In this document: piece after piece, positions 33,921 through 46,016 of the stretch
Numbering within the stretch: position 1 is the first letter of the stretch
Layout: every line of letters begins with the position of its first letter
Origin: Prostheceraeus crozeri
Taxonomy: Eukaryota > Platyhelminthes > Polycladida > Euryleptidae
NCBI GenBank assembly: GCA_907163375.1
Contig: CAJQUW010006162.1
Span: forward strand, 124,001-188,000
Length of the DNA: 64,000 nucleotides
Direction: 5' to 3'
Notes under the pieces: model-generated
Database searches by the model: none
What the model was told of the DNA's origin: nothing
Seen by the model: the letters and a program-made list of their open reading frames with translations, nothing else
Translations under genes and position numbers: made by a program

Positions 33921-34730
33921 AGAAAGGTTCCGTTCCTAATGTGCTTCCGAGTATAAACAAGGTCCGCCTTTTATTAATAGGCAAGTGCAGTTCAAACATA
34001 TTTAGATTTGCTGCGGTTCGGTGCGCTTCCATTTCGGTTCGGGTGTTAGAATGGCTGATGTGGCCTGTAGATTTTCTCATCCGGTCTCAGAAAGATTCTT
34101 ACAGCTCATAAGCCACACTGATGTCCAATTACCCTTTCTGCATGCTTCTGATGATTTGCTCTCCTAAGTCGGGTGCATAAAGTCGGATCTCAAGGAAGGC
34201 TCATGAGACTGCCGCCTGTTGAAGCGGGTTTAAATGAACACCTGCCACACTGAGGTCCCACATTGTTGATGAGGTCAAATTCTCAGTGACTATATTTTCA
34301 CTATCTCTTGCAGTAAATCGCTACGATTTTTCAATTGACAATGAAGTTTGACATTTTCGCTGAGATCCAACTCAACCAGCAGAGAATATATGAGAAAGAG
34401 GTGAATTTCAATTTCAGCTGACAATTCATCCATGAGCTAAAAGTCTATCTCATGAGCTGACTAAATGATTTACAGCTCTCGAATGATAAGTTCAAGCCTA
34501 TTCATTTTCCGCCATTTACCAGTGGTTTTGTGCAGTAAATCAACTGTGAGCTCCATTCGATTCGGAATTCATCAAACACATTTCAGGGAAATGGGAAATC
34601 AGGTCCGGTAGTTCTAATCACATTTCCTGCGCTGAATCGAATCATAGAGAATGAAATGTGCACATGTATTCACAGGAATGAGCTCTCTCTGCATTGCATG
34701 TTCACAGAGAGTAAGATGAAATGCGCAAAG
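33921..34730. other. No recognisable feature
   Basis: Possibly includes the distal SINE body up to about 34080; nothing else recognised. Confidence 0.3.
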
Positions 34731-35650
34731 CTGATCATAAAGATTGAACCAACGAAGTAATATCGAAGTTCAATCGATTCATGAATGCGCGCTATTTGCT
34801 CTGGATTGCGCGCGAAAATGAGCGCAATCAATTAGATGAGTGGTGAGCGCTCAATCGCACCAGTTCGTTTACAAACATGGAAGTGATCAACTGAATTATC
34901 CATTGTCAATCCATTGAATTAGACAGGTCGTCTTTCTTGACTAGAAGGGAAGCATTAGAACATGCAGCGCTAATGAAATGGCACAATCTACTGACTAAAT
35001 ACCATAGCAAGTGAACAATGAGCAGCCAGTTCAACATTAAACACGCCAAATTGTGCAAAATTTCAGTGACTGTTATCAACCGGATCACACAGCAAAGTTT
35101 CTGAACGCTTTTTAGTGCGCTGCGCTGCTAACTTTTTTCGGAAGGACCAACAATGTCGGGAAAGCTTTTGCTCTGTGATCTGAATTCTTCGAATCTGAAG
35201 GAATCGTGGCGATCGGAGCATTTTAAATGAATTCACAGCAATCCACCAGCGACGCACGACTATTTTTCCTATCTCTGCAAGGTATTAAACTTTTCTTTTT
35301 CCCAATCAGTAAGTTCCTGCATGTGCCATTGTTTTGAATCAGTTTGTACTTCTAGCAAAGTGGTGCGCTTAAACAATCTAATTATGTGGTGGAATTTGAC
35401 CTGTTTATATGGGAGCTCATTCAAATCGCGGTATAATTCACGCTTGATCACAATAATTTAGAGCGCGAAAGCAGTTGCGATTGCACTTGGGATTTGAGCG
35501 CGAATACGCGCGTGTGAAGACTAGTGACCTGGCGTACCACAACATCTTGTTATACATCATTCCCATCTTTCAGTTAAGCTATGAGAAGCCGGTATATGCT
35601 GGACAGTGGTCAAAATATGAAAATCGCTCAATTTATAAATGAAGTTACTT
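34731..35650. mobile_element. Decayed foldback-element relative interrupted by a MITE
   Basis: AGCTGATCATAAAG at 34731 and the GAAGTTCAATCGATTCATG stretch resemble the left arm of the element at 3076-4136. GTCAAAATATGAAAATCGCTC near 35612 matches its interior. Between them, at 34914-35388, sits a complete MITE of family C, so the foldback relative was there first. Confidence 0.5.
34914..35388 (+). mobile_element. MITE family C, long copy
   Basis: About 475 bp from GAATTAGACAGGTCG to ATCTAATTATGTG. Shared landmarks with the other copies: GTTATCAACCGGATCACAC, GATCTGAATTCTTCGAATCT, GCGACGCACGACT, AAGTTCCTGCATGTGCCAT and TTCTAGCAAAGTG. Small minus frames (34906-35088, 35063-35257, 35269-35451) lie wholly in the repeat. 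Confidence 0.75.
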
Positions 35651-35949
35651 ATATCATTATGAATTATGATTTATCAATGAATAAAGAAATTATTATTATT
35701 TTTATAAGAACACTCACTCAAAGGCTGTCAAAGAATCATTTCTCCATTCAGCAGCGGGTTTATGGGCTCATGTCGCCTGGTTGATAAAAGTAAACTTCAG
35801 TTTTTTTTCATGCAGTTCTGAGGTTGGAATGATGGGAGACAATCTGCATCACTTTCCGCTTTATGTTATAACAACTGATCATAAACCTGCTGCTTCCTCA
35901 GGAGTTAGTATTAAAAAATAATTTTTACTATAATAATCAAATATAATAA

Positions 35950-36515
35950 GGGCCGACATCTGCGCCATACGCTGATGAACGAGGTGGTGGACCGGGCGAT
36001 GCACTCCATCCAGCTGCCCACTATGCTGGAGCCTACTGGACTGCTGCTGGACAAGAACCTGAAGCCGGACGGCATCAGCCTGTTCCCGTGGGAGCTCAGA
36101 AAGCCGATCGCGTGGGATGTCACGTGTGATGTCACGTGGGATGTTATCCGCGAAATCCTGGAGCTCTACGACTTCAAGTGGCGGATCAGTGGCGACAGCG
36201 GTGGAGAAGAGAAAGTCGGTGAAATAGGACTTCGCATTGCAGCCCGTATCCGCAGAAACTTACGGTGCTTACGGCGAACAGACATTCTCCTTTCTGAGGA
36301 AACTTGGAAGCCGTATTGCCGCCAAGACCGGCGAGAAAGACGCATGGCTTTACTTGCGCCAACGCCTCGCTATTGCCATTCAAATAGGGAACTGTGCATG
36401 CATTCTTGAGACCCGTCCGGCACCCGGAGCTGCACTTCCCGACTTGTACTGACTTTTGATTTGCTTTGCTTTCTTGTTTTTGTGTTTTAATGCTAATAAA
36501 AGCTTTTTCGATAAA
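35950..36515 (+). pseudogene. Restriction-like endonuclease-type fragment of a retroelement
   Basis: The plus frame 35975-36140 reads RHTLMNEVVDRAM, LEPTGLLL, LKPDGISLFPWELRK and AWDVTCDVTW. The His...ProAsp...Trp-Asp pattern resembles the PD-(D/E)XK restriction-like nuclease domain that follows the reverse transcriptase in R2/CRE-type non-LTR elements and in related invertebrate elements. In another frame, 36225-36452 continues PVSAETYGAYGEQTF, LGSRIAAKTGEKD and YLRQRLAIAIQIGN, the usual C-terminal part of this protein family. A segment between the two is missing and the frame is broken. The piece is richer in GC than its flanks. It ends after an AATAAA (about 36495) and a short A-rich run, consistent with a 5'-truncated, polyadenylated insertion. 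The class assignment is inferred from memory of the family. Confidence 0.6.
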
Positions 36516-36827
36516 AAAATTTAATATAATAATAATAATTTTTTTTAAATTATAATTGTTAATACTAACAGGTCTGCGACACGTCGTGAATATATTATAA
36601 CTTGGTAGATTGTTTTTTTTTATTTGACTCCGTTGAAAATGCTTAAAAAGGTTATTTGTCGACTTCAAGATCCGATCTGCAGCACATTTTTGTGAATTTG
36701 ATATCTTCTAATATCCCATTGCACGGGCGCTCCTTGACGGCATCTTCCTTAATATAGCACCGTAAATGACTTCATTTTATAAGTTGAGAGAAGTCCTTGC
36801 TTTAATGGCTTTCTTTATTTTTGCAAC

Positions 36828-36872
36828 ATGTGCGAGGCCTTTCAGCCGCTACAGGCGACCATCGTCAGGAAA
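36828..36872 (-). ncRNA. Hammerhead-like PLE tail signature
   Basis: Minus strand: CTGACGA (36862-36868), one base, stem II GTCGC-CTGTA-GCGGC, then GAAAG (36839-36843) and GCCTCGCAC. This is a widely seen PLE tail pattern. No coding sequence adjoins. Confidence 0.6.
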
Positions 36873-37739
36873 AAAGACTTCATGGATCTGTCATATAAAC
36901 TGAGACCAGCAAGCTGCGAGAGGGATCCATGAATTAATGTTGACACTCAGTTTTCTAGGTTTTTGATTCATATTTCGTTGTGCATTCACTTATTTAATGC
37001 ATTAATTTGATATTTCATGTTTCCTGATTTTGCTATACGAATTCCATATTTTAGATATTACAGTTTGATTTGAATACAAGTTTTGATGTCTCTTATGTTC
37101 TACATTTACATTCCCTTGAATTCTGAATAATCTTCATGTTTTCATTTCAACGATATTCACGCAACTGTAGATTGATGGAGTTCAATAAATCCTTTTTCAC
37201 TCTATAAATACGCCTTCATTCCGCAAATATATTGCAAGGTGAGGATTTTCAAGCCTCTATTTCATGATTTCCGTCTCGAGTTCCTCGAGCTCACGACAAC
37301 GTGCTGTGTTTTAATTCTTTACTCCAGTAGAACTTACGTGACTATATATTAGCCAAAGTTTTGTCATTCGAACGCAAAGCTTTCAGAATTTTCGTCATTC
37401 CGCACACGAACTGGCTCTATGCGGCTGATAGGATTTCCAAGTGTGAGAAACTGATTATGGAAATTACTACAAACGCATTTTTATCATCTTCGTAGCACGC
37501 AAGAGACTAATTGACAACAGCGCACCTTTCTTTTATAACTTCGCTTCTTGTGGGCTATAACAGCAAAGTTTGAGTTCTATTTCACTTTGTAGATATCAGA
37601 TGAAAAAGAAACTCAATGCCAAACTTCACTATTCAAACAATTTATTTCAATTATTCGATCACGGCAATCCATCATTTGCAGCTAGAAATTGCAATTAGTG
37701 TGCAAGTAGTGCAGCTAATTTTGTAGAACTCTTGACATA
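36873..37739. other. Gene-free stretch
   Basis: ATGGATC at about 36882 is mirrored by GGATCCATGA at about 36923, a small palindrome next to the PLE tail. The rest is unassigned AT-rich DNA. Confidence 0.3.
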
Positions 37740-38315
37740 CACTGTAAACCGTAGACCGACAATTATCCTACAAAATTACTGACAAAATCAACCGACGATT
37801 GTCACCTCCAATATCCTGCGATATCCGACGAATTTGTAGGTTCTCCACCGACAGAATTCTGTAAATTTTTGTCGGTTATCATTATATTTATATTATAATT
37901 TTCTTAATAATTTGTAAAGAAAAGTGTTGAATATTTTGTTCATAAATACTTTTGTTTAATTTTGTTCAACAATTATGATCAACATATAATTGTTGATTTT
38001 TTCGATTAGTGATTGCTTGACTTTTGGGCAATCTGTATTGTGTAGCAAAACCATGATTTATTTTGACAAAACTTAATTAACTACCTATATTTTTGATTTA
38101 TTGAAAAAATTGATTATATTATATCATTATATTATATTAATATTGAATATTATTAAATATTGATAAAATTTAAGCTATAATTCACTGCTATTCATTTTGT
38201 CGCTATTTTTCAGTTATTGTAGATGTTCAGTGGCAATTATTCTACAAGAACAATGACCGACAAAATAGATTTTGTGGAATAAATGTCTGTCAGTTGTCAG
38301 TCAACGGTTTCATTG
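37740..38315 (+). mobile_element. MITE family F, copy 1
   Basis: It starts CACTGTAAACCGTAGACCG, preceded by TA, and ends at a decayed AACGGTTTCATTG followed by TA. The outer ~130 bp match 49296-49725 (GATTGTCACCTCCAATATCC, GCGATATCCGACGAATTTG, GTAGGTTCTCCACCGAC). The middle contains a long AT-rich expansion (about 37870-38170) absent from the other copy. Confidence 0.85.
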
Positions 38316-39909
38316 TAGGTGGAATGCGGCCGTGGAGAATTGTGAAGGTGATTGAAAGTTGCCCACAGCTCAATTTTCGAAGCCACCAAGCTGTTGTTCT
38401 TCTGATATGAAATCTTGCTTCTTATTAATGTTTAGCTATTGTTTCTCTTCATATTCCACGACCCATTTTGAGTTGAGTCCATAGAGTGAGAATATCGTAG
38501 GTAGAATGTCGACTCAAGCAAGTGTCTGTATACAGTGGAAACTTTTATACGAAACGATTCATTTTTCTGCGGAGATTACGTTCCTGCGGTCCAAGAAATT
38601 ATTTGAGGAGTTTTAAAAAGGCTGAAGTTTTCAAATTATTCCTGCATTTATATACTACCGAGATGACGCCCCGTTGTAAGTAGTATGAAACAAGTTGGAT
38701 ATCAAAAGGAGTGAATATTTGCTAATAAGCATCCAAATTGAGCGGAAATTATGCTGATTATCAAAGGAAATTCATTAGCTGCATTATAATGCAAGTCTTC
38801 ATAAAAACGTCGACATCTTATTATGCTTTCCTCTTTGAAATTTCAACTTTTTAATTCCATTTTCATCGGTATCATTAATTTATGATATGGCTGTGTATTC
38901 AAGTGATAGCAACCCATCGGAATCCATCATTGACATGACACGAAGGATTTGTAAAATGCAATTCTTCCGTCCGTTTTGCTATCACGATCAGTAATATCCA
39001 ACATTTCTCCAAAAGTGTAAACATTTGCACATCTCACATGTGATGGTGGTTCTCATTCGAGTTCATTTAATAAATTCGAAACTGTATACACGAAGGGGAT
39101 TTAATTACTGCTGAGTTGCAGCTCTACCTAATATACATAGTCCATGGGTGAGTACTTGCGGAGAAACAGTGTGAATAAGATCGTGGTTCTCGAATTCCGA
39201 ATGAATAAACGGAAGACTATGATCATCCTTTGAATAATGAAATGGATCATAATTAGTCAAGAGGATCGCAGAGATAATAAAGTCATCATGGAAACTTTGT
39301 CTTGATGACGGTTAAAATTAATGTTCAATAAATTTGTAAAGTCTCATCCAAAAAATCACTTTTCAACCACTACTACATATTATAAAGAACAAAAATTACA
39401 AACTGGATCTTTGGTTTGCTTCAAACATGGAACTTAATTGATAAGGAGTCATTTAACAAAGGAGTCTTTGTGCAAGTTTAGCTGAGTTGAATCGATCAAT
39501 TCGTGCACGAAGAGCATTTGTTTTGATGCTATGATTATCAACTGTTTATCATTGTATTATGTTTTAAAATGCAGTCTAATTTGCTTACTTCAAATTTCGA
39601 TACATTTTTCATATTGAGCAGCTGAGTTGTCAGCATTGGAGATGTATTTCTCATAGCACATTTTTACAATATTCACCATGTCTTCAAGATATTTGACCGG
39701 AAATTGTAACATTTCTAGTTTTTGATGACATAATTCAAGTATTCAGGTCAGACATTGGAGAATGCATGGAAATTCGTTGATGCTAATATAAAGGCTCTGA
39801 TCCCGACTGCAAAACATATCTGCGGCGAATGAATTGTTTTCCTCCTACATAAAGAATTTTGAATGACAATTGCCGATAACATGGATCACCAACAATCCGG
39901 CACCGAATA

Positions 39910-40128
39910 CACTGTAAGCCAGCACCTCCTAAAATCGAAGAAACCTGCATCCTAAAGCTCCAAATACTAGAATTTCAGGAGGTTGCGTGAAATAGAATGT
40001 TGACATACTAAAGAGAACAATAACCCTAGTGCGCTAGCCTCCTAAAACGCTTTGCTTTAGGATTTTTTTATTAGTTACGAATAGTGTCTTGCTTTAGTGT
40101 GTGATTTAGTAGGTGCTGGTTTAGAGTG
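39910..40128 (+). mobile_element. MITE family G, copy 1
   Basis: A 219-bp element from CACTGTAAGCCAGCACC to GGTTTAGAGTG, flanked by TA on both sides (39908-39909, 40129-40130). The interior has TCCTAAAA and TTTTAGGA words in near-palindromic order. It is almost the same as the inverted copy at 59236-59456, so both moved recently relative to the other repeats here. Confidence 0.9.
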
Positions 40129-40704
40129 TAGCTACCGTGTGAATTTCGTCTCCTTTTTGGATCTGTTTCTAATAACCAATGGACAGAAGATGTTGTCAGC
40201 AATTCAAATTTACGAATTTCGATGAGATTTAGGATTCTTTCGGCTGATTAACGGCACTGATCCAAATCAAGATGCGAAATACTTGCGCTCTGAAAGACTG
40301 AATATACACAGAATTGTCCAAATGCATTTTTATTTCCATTTTTCAATCTCGAAATGAGAGTGAGCCATTTTGTGGGATTCAGTGAGATATTTTTGATTAA
40401 AATTTGAGAAATTATGATATTCGTGTTGGGCTGCTGTGAAATTCAATGACACTTGGAAAAGCGCTGGTTATGAGACTATTGATTGATTTTTTTCTCTATA
40501 TATTCTTTTAGTGAGTTCACATAATTTTCTTTATGTATTTGAGGATCCGACTTGTGAAATTGACTTTATCTAACACCTATCGATAGTCCTTTCGTATGTG
40601 CCACGTGAAATAGAATGATGCTGGGAACACGGAAGTTCATTATTGAAATGTATTCTATTAGAATTCACGCTGCTTCTCTAAATGTCAACGACACGCTGAT
40701 ATAA

Positions 40705-41845
40705 CAATGTCACAGAGCGGTTAATGTTAATGAATGCAGCTCTGCATAACAATCCTCTTTTCCTTTCATCTAATTTTCCTCATATAAATTTTGTCTGTTT
40801 CGCATTTTTTAAATTTTTATTTCCTATTTTTTAATTTTTCTATTGTTTCCATGTAATTATGCATTCATTGCATTGGTTATGAAACTTCGTCTACATGCAG
40901 ATCTCATTTTATCCATTATTACAGTAACTTTTAAAAATGAGCATTTCATCATATGGTTACAAGCATGAGTGGTTGTCAGATTGCTGTGACGTAGTACTAC
41001 TTCTTCAAGTAGATTCCAAACGGAAGGTCTTATAGATACGCTTTTGAATGGTGGACAAAATTCAGAATTCATTGAAATATCAATAAATAGTCAAGAAAAT
41101 AAAATAAAATAAATAATTAAACAATCAATACAATTCAGGTGATCCAATATCAATGCCTTGAAGTCGACAGATATCATGGCTGTGTTTTGAGATTAATTGA
41201 CTGCATTTCCTTGATTTGAGGGCACCTTATCGTACTTCGGTTTCAGGCGTAGGAATTCCTCTTCGGAATGCAGTGATTTCATCAGTGTTCGCGGATACGG
41301 ATACAATGGCACAGAGCGGTTGATCTTAATGAATGCAGTTCTGCACAGCAATCCTCTTTCCTCCTTTTTGTTTTCTTTTCCTTTCATCTAATTTCCTCAT
41401 CTAAATTCCATTTTGTCTATTTCGTATTTTTTAATTTTTCTGTTGCTTCCATGTAATTATGTATTCATTGCATCGGTTATGGAACTTCACTACCTGCCGA
41501 TCTCATTCTATCCATTTTTACAGCAATTTTGAAAAATAAGCTACAGCATTTCATCATATGTTTACAAGCTTGAGTGGTTGTCAGATTGCTATGACGTAGT
41601 ATTACTTCGTCAAGTAGATTCCAAACGGCAGGTCTTATAGATGCACTTTGTAAATGGTGGACAAAATTCAGAATTCATTGTATGATCCAATATCTATGCT
41701 TTGAAGTCGACAGATATCATGGCTGTGTTTTGACATTAATTGACTGAATTTCCTTGATTTGAGGGCACCTTATCGTACTTCGGTTTCAGGCGTAGGAATT
41801 CCTCTTCGGAATGTAGTGATTTCATCAGTGCTTGCGGATACGGTT
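40705..41845. repeat. ~0.6-kb tandem duplication
   Basis: Unit 1 (about 40705-41300) and unit 2 (about 41301-41845) share a start (CACAGAGCGGTTAATGTT against CACAGAGCGGTTGATCTT), a middle (GTGGTTGTCAGATTGCT, GATTCCAAACGG, GGTGGACAAAATTCAGAATT) and an end (GGCGTAGGAATTCCTCTTCGG, GCGGATACGG). Unit 2 lacks an AT-rich stretch present at about 41075-41130 in unit 1. The 3' part of each unit is the best conserved and holds a minus-strand open tail (see 41736-41870). Confidence 0.85.
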
Positions 41846-41870
41846 TCATCTTTTTCAAATCTTGAGAAAT
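41736..41870 (-). CDS. Candidate C-terminal exon, duplicated at 41193-41300
   Basis: Unrecognised protein. On the minus strand a frame of 44 codons plus stop reads ISQDLKKMKPYPQALMKSLH then EEEFLRLKPKYDKVPSNQGN. It can be entered through an acceptor-like CACTTCAG at 41871-41878. The upstream tandem unit carries the same tail (stop at 41193-41195) with only about four base changes over its last 105 bp, while the flanks of the two units differ by indels. The charged, low-complexity-free composition looks coding. It could be the last exon of an unseen gene or a repeat-borne frame; no preceding exon with sensible intron size is seen. Confidence 0.25.
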   Translation of the reverse strand: MSQDLKKMKPYPQALMKSLHSEEEFLRLKPKYDKVPSNQGNSVN

Positions 41871-44800
41871 CTGAAGTGCATCATGTCATCTGACAAAGCG
41901 CTCACCAGGTGCAATTCTGCCACAAATGAGGCTGCGTACTTCAGTGCGAATACTCAGTCCTGCGGGAGATGACTGAAGTGCAAGACGTCTAGTAAGGACG
42001 AAGTTTTTGTCATCCTTTTACGCTGAACACTCAGCAGCTCCATTTCAATCACTTCAGGAAGGATTTGAGCACCTGTGTGACTCTGAGGAGAGATAATTCA
42101 CCGACATTAATTCAATCTCAAAACCTCTTGTGAACAAATTTACTGATTTATCAACATCATTCGCGAACGGTGAATTCTGAATGTTTTAGAATTAGGACAT
42201 CGATGGCTGATTCCTTCCTGCTGCAAATCTCTGTTAAAATTCAGATATTATAAAATTAGGCCGCACAGACTAAGTCGTCTTCTGTCTTCCATGTCTCCTC
42301 TTTGCACATTCTTCATAAGGCGTCTTCCATAAGGTGTGATGAGACGATTTTCATCTGCTGTCCTCCGCCTTCCACGGACCACAGTCACACTAGGGAAATC
42401 CATTTCGACACAGGGATCGCTACTTTTACTGTTTAACGTTGCTATGGCTACTGTCTTGATCCTTATCCTCGTCCGGTGTGGTGAACAAAGAGCTGATTTC
42501 TCTGTTCTCTTCGCAAATCACAGCTTCCTATATCTTCCCTCAGACGTCACTTCACGTTGTTCTAATTTTAGAACAGTCCTGCGGCTGGTGCCTGGTAGCA
42601 GATGGAAATGAACTTCATCAGCCGCATAATTTCCTGCCTTATGTCCGATGGACGACGCCTTGTGACTTTTTCTGTGGGACAGCGTGATGGAAAATGAAAG
42701 ATGGAAGACGCCTTTTTCTGTGTGACAGCGGTCTTCTGAGGACATTTGTGGTCCATAGATATACGACAATGAAATTGAAGGACTGCACCTTTTCCATTTC
42801 TATTTCAGATTTCTCCAATCGAATTTCAGATATCTTCAAAGTTGAGTATGAGTTTTGAATAGATATCTGAAATTTACAGGGAAATGTTCGAATTTTGTTT
42901 GGAAAGATCTGAAATCGATTTGGAAGTAGAAGTGGAAAAGTACCAGAACAGATATGGATATTGAGAACCAAGAACGTCCAGAGTGAAGAGATCAATCTGC
43001 CAAATTTCTGTATATTGTAGTACGCGACATGTTGCGGAGACCTGCTCAATCTTTAGACGGATAATCCTTCCGGTTCAGATGAATCAGAATCACACTCACT
43101 CAAACCTCTCTCTCTGATGAAGAAGACATTACGAGGCACACAACGACCGCACAAATTCGAGATCTCTGCAGTAATGACCTCATTCACTCACTCACCGGTG
43201 CGCCAAAGTATGAGATAAGTTCTATACACTAACACAGAACCTCATTGTGTCTGAACCCATGGTATCTAGGGAAATCTTTGTGCACGACGAATATGTCGTT
43301 TTTGGCATTAGAAGTTTAGTCTCTGATCTGTCGCTGTACGGAACTGAAAGGCAACTGGCTCAAGAACGAAGTAAGCGATTTGGTGTTATATTTTAGCTTG
43401 TCGAAACTTTCTTGGCAGTCGAATGGTTAACATTTTCAATAAGTAAAACATATATATGTAACACAGAGTACGTATGTTAGGTAAGGTGGCAACTCCGCAT
43501 TTATTAAATCCCCAATGTGTATACACTTTCGATTTTATTGAATGAGCTCAAGGGAGATACAGACGGAATGGTTTCAAAATGTGAGATATGCACATTTCTG
43601 CAGTTTTGAAGAAATTGCAACGGAATTGACTGATTATGATAGCAAAGCAGAAGGAAATGATATTATTTTACAGATTGTCCGTGTCATGACAGCCTTGGAG
43701 AGGTAATATTTGTTAAATTGGCAACTCGATGACCTGTTATTCCTTTCATGAATTGGAAATATGAAATTTCAGCCAAGAAAGCACAGTAAGATGTCGACTT
43801 TTTCATGAAGACTTTCATTATAATACGGATCATGAAATTCCCTTGATAATCAGCTTAATTTCCGCTTAGTTACGATGCTTATTAGCAAATATTCATTCCT
43901 TTTGATATCCAACTTGCTTCATACTACTTACATAGAGGAGTCATCTCGGTAGTATATAAATTGGCAAAAATTTGACATTGTTTAGAACTGCTCAAATAAT
44001 TTTTTGGACATTTTTCATGATATGTAGTTTATTCCAGCCGCTCAAAACACGCGAGCACATGCTTCCATCCGCTAAACTGTCGTCTCCAATATGGAAGCAA
44101 GGGGATGAAGTTGACATTTGTGATGTACTTAAGTGCAAAAAAAGATTTTGATGAAAATAAATATATACATTAAGTGATGATGTTGAAAAGTTGAAATCTA
44201 TCTCTCATTCTCTGAAATATCTCAGACTGAGGGTTTGATTTCTTGGAATACTAATTGATAATTTTAAGAGCTAACGAATAGTTCAACTTCATCTTCGAAA
44301 GTTGATTTCAAGTGTGAACGTCCTGGTTGTTCATAATCCTCTTGCAACATATTGCGAAATCACACGATTGACACGGTTGTAATAATAAATCCTTTAGAGA
44401 GCTCTTGACATTTAATGAGAAGAAATCTTGAGTGTCATTAACTTCACGCGCATACACATGAGTGCGGCTATGGAGGAATGGCTACGACTTGAGATGCGGT
44501 TGGAAATATTGGAAATGATTTATGAGCAGGAGAACTAGAAAAAAGATTAGCTTCATCTGTTCTTTGTTTGTTAGTTCACGAAACATCAGTAAAAAGGCAA
44601 ACAAGGGTTTTTTAAAAGGGTTTTTTTCATTGGTAGTTGGCAAACCATTTGTAAAAAAGAGAATTTATTCAATTTCAACCGATTTAAAAACAAAATAAAA
44701 AGACGCAAACTTCCCCCTTAGAACGATAACACCCTCCTCACAAAGAAGGGCGCAAATTTGCTCCTATTCCTCCTAAACTAATGGCTCTTTTTAAAAGAAT

Positions 44801-45983
44801 CATTTAAACTAAATAATCGAAAGAGTCTGACAAGAAAATTTGGATATTGGGCTTTTGGAAGTCTTGGAGTGCATTATTCAAGATCTTGCATCCCTCAGAT
44901 TGCATCATGATTTAAAAAATGACACTAACGGATTATGCATGCACCTGGTCTCCATGCCAGGAAACAAAGGGTAAAGCTTGAAGCCTTCTGCATTGGTACG
45001 CTGATGCAGAAGGTCCAATGTTCCAGTCTGTCCTAGTGTGGAGGCAACACCACTCCACGTTTGAAATTTGAAATGAATTTTGATTCGTGTGGTTGAAATC
45101 TCATTTGAAAGAGTTTTTATCTGACACAGCATTTCTTAGCTTGTTTGCTTGATCCAAGCTTTTCCGCACATACGGTGATATCGGGAAGTTATTGACAAAT
45201 TTTCCCGTCAGTGTCTGCCGTGTTTATGTACTACTGAACGGTGTAATTCACGACTTCTCTGGTTAGAAGACATGATCTTAATACATACATGTAGATATTT
45301 ACACAGAGAATATGCTGAGCAGTCCTGAAAATGAGTCATTGAGCCGTTGACTCAGGCAGAAATGTCAGGTGTTCATCGAAGCTCATTCTGTCTAGAAACA
45401 ATGAAAGATTTGTAAACGACATTTAGGTGACGAAGTTTGATGCTTTCCTCCTTGATTTTACTGTTCGCTTGGCTCCTGTTCTGACATCCCATCAGCGATC
45501 GTCGAGAAGTTCGGAGATTATCTATCAATTTGCACCCTGACCACATCGATTTTCAGCTGTTCATTGTCGTTAAACCGACTGTAATATGCCACAATGGCGC
45601 AATCAAAGGCGGTTCTACACCGCCCGAGATAATCTTCAAATTCAAGCCAAACATGTCAATGAACTTATTCTTATTCCACTAATTTGTGCAAACCGATCTC
45701 CCACAGATGAGCCGGATGTTCCGGTCTCTGCAAGTGGTGAGACGTTGGTTAATCTCAAAGATGAAGGTGACAATGAAAGTGAAGCCACAAGCCTCTGCCA
45801 AGGAAGATGGAAAGGCGAATTTTTGTGATCTCGTAAATCAAGGCGAAGTAATTGAAGTATGCGCGGATATTCTGAACGAGTGAAGAATTGCATAATACGT
45901 TTTAGAGATGCCATATCGGTCTGTGGTGATTGAGTGTATATATAAAAAGGGCGAATTTTCTAAGACCATTGTTTAAAATTTAC
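41871..45983. other. Gene-free stretch
   Basis: Apart from the right inverted arm (43785-44012), nothing is recognised. A local duplication of GATGGAAGACGCC-like and TTTTTCTGTGKGACAGCG-like words occurs near 42650-42735. Frames at 42336-42611, 42639-43049 and 45586-45914 have no similarity. Confidence 0.3.
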
Positions 45984-46016
45984 TCCCAGATTTTCGGTGT
46001 ACACCTTCCTCGGGGG
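45984..46016 (-). ncRNA. Hammerhead-like PLE tail signature
   Basis: Minus strand: CCC, CCGAGGA (core with U4 changed to C), one base, perfectly palindromic stem II GGTGTACACC, GAAAA (45991-45995), TCT, then GGG pairing with the opening CCC. It has the same layout as the other tails. No coding sequence adjoins. Confidence 0.55.

Larger units (their letters stand above)
38590..44012. repeat. Pair of ~240-bp inverted arms spanning 5.4 kb
   Basis: Left arm 38590-38830 and right arm 43785-44012 are reverse complements. Shared words: GATAATCAGC, GCTAATAAGCAT, GAATATTTGCTAATAAGC, ATATCCAACTTG (or complement), TATATACTACCGAGATGA and CTCAAATAATT. The interior carries a family G MITE and a tandem duplication but no transposase. 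Either these are the long terminal inverted repeats of a large decayed element, or two opposed copies of an unrelated repeat. Confidence 0.6.

Noticed and set aside
41871-42020. An upstream exon for the 41736-41870 tail, with donor GTGAGC at 41902-41907
   Set aside because: The implied intron would be only 37 bp and the frame before it closes; not credible.
42336-42611. Membrane-protein exon (LLLLFNVAMATVLILILV)
   Set aside because: Checked as a possible receptor transmembrane exon because of the nicotinic exon nearby, but it is on the opposite strand, lacks family motifs and lacks splice sites.
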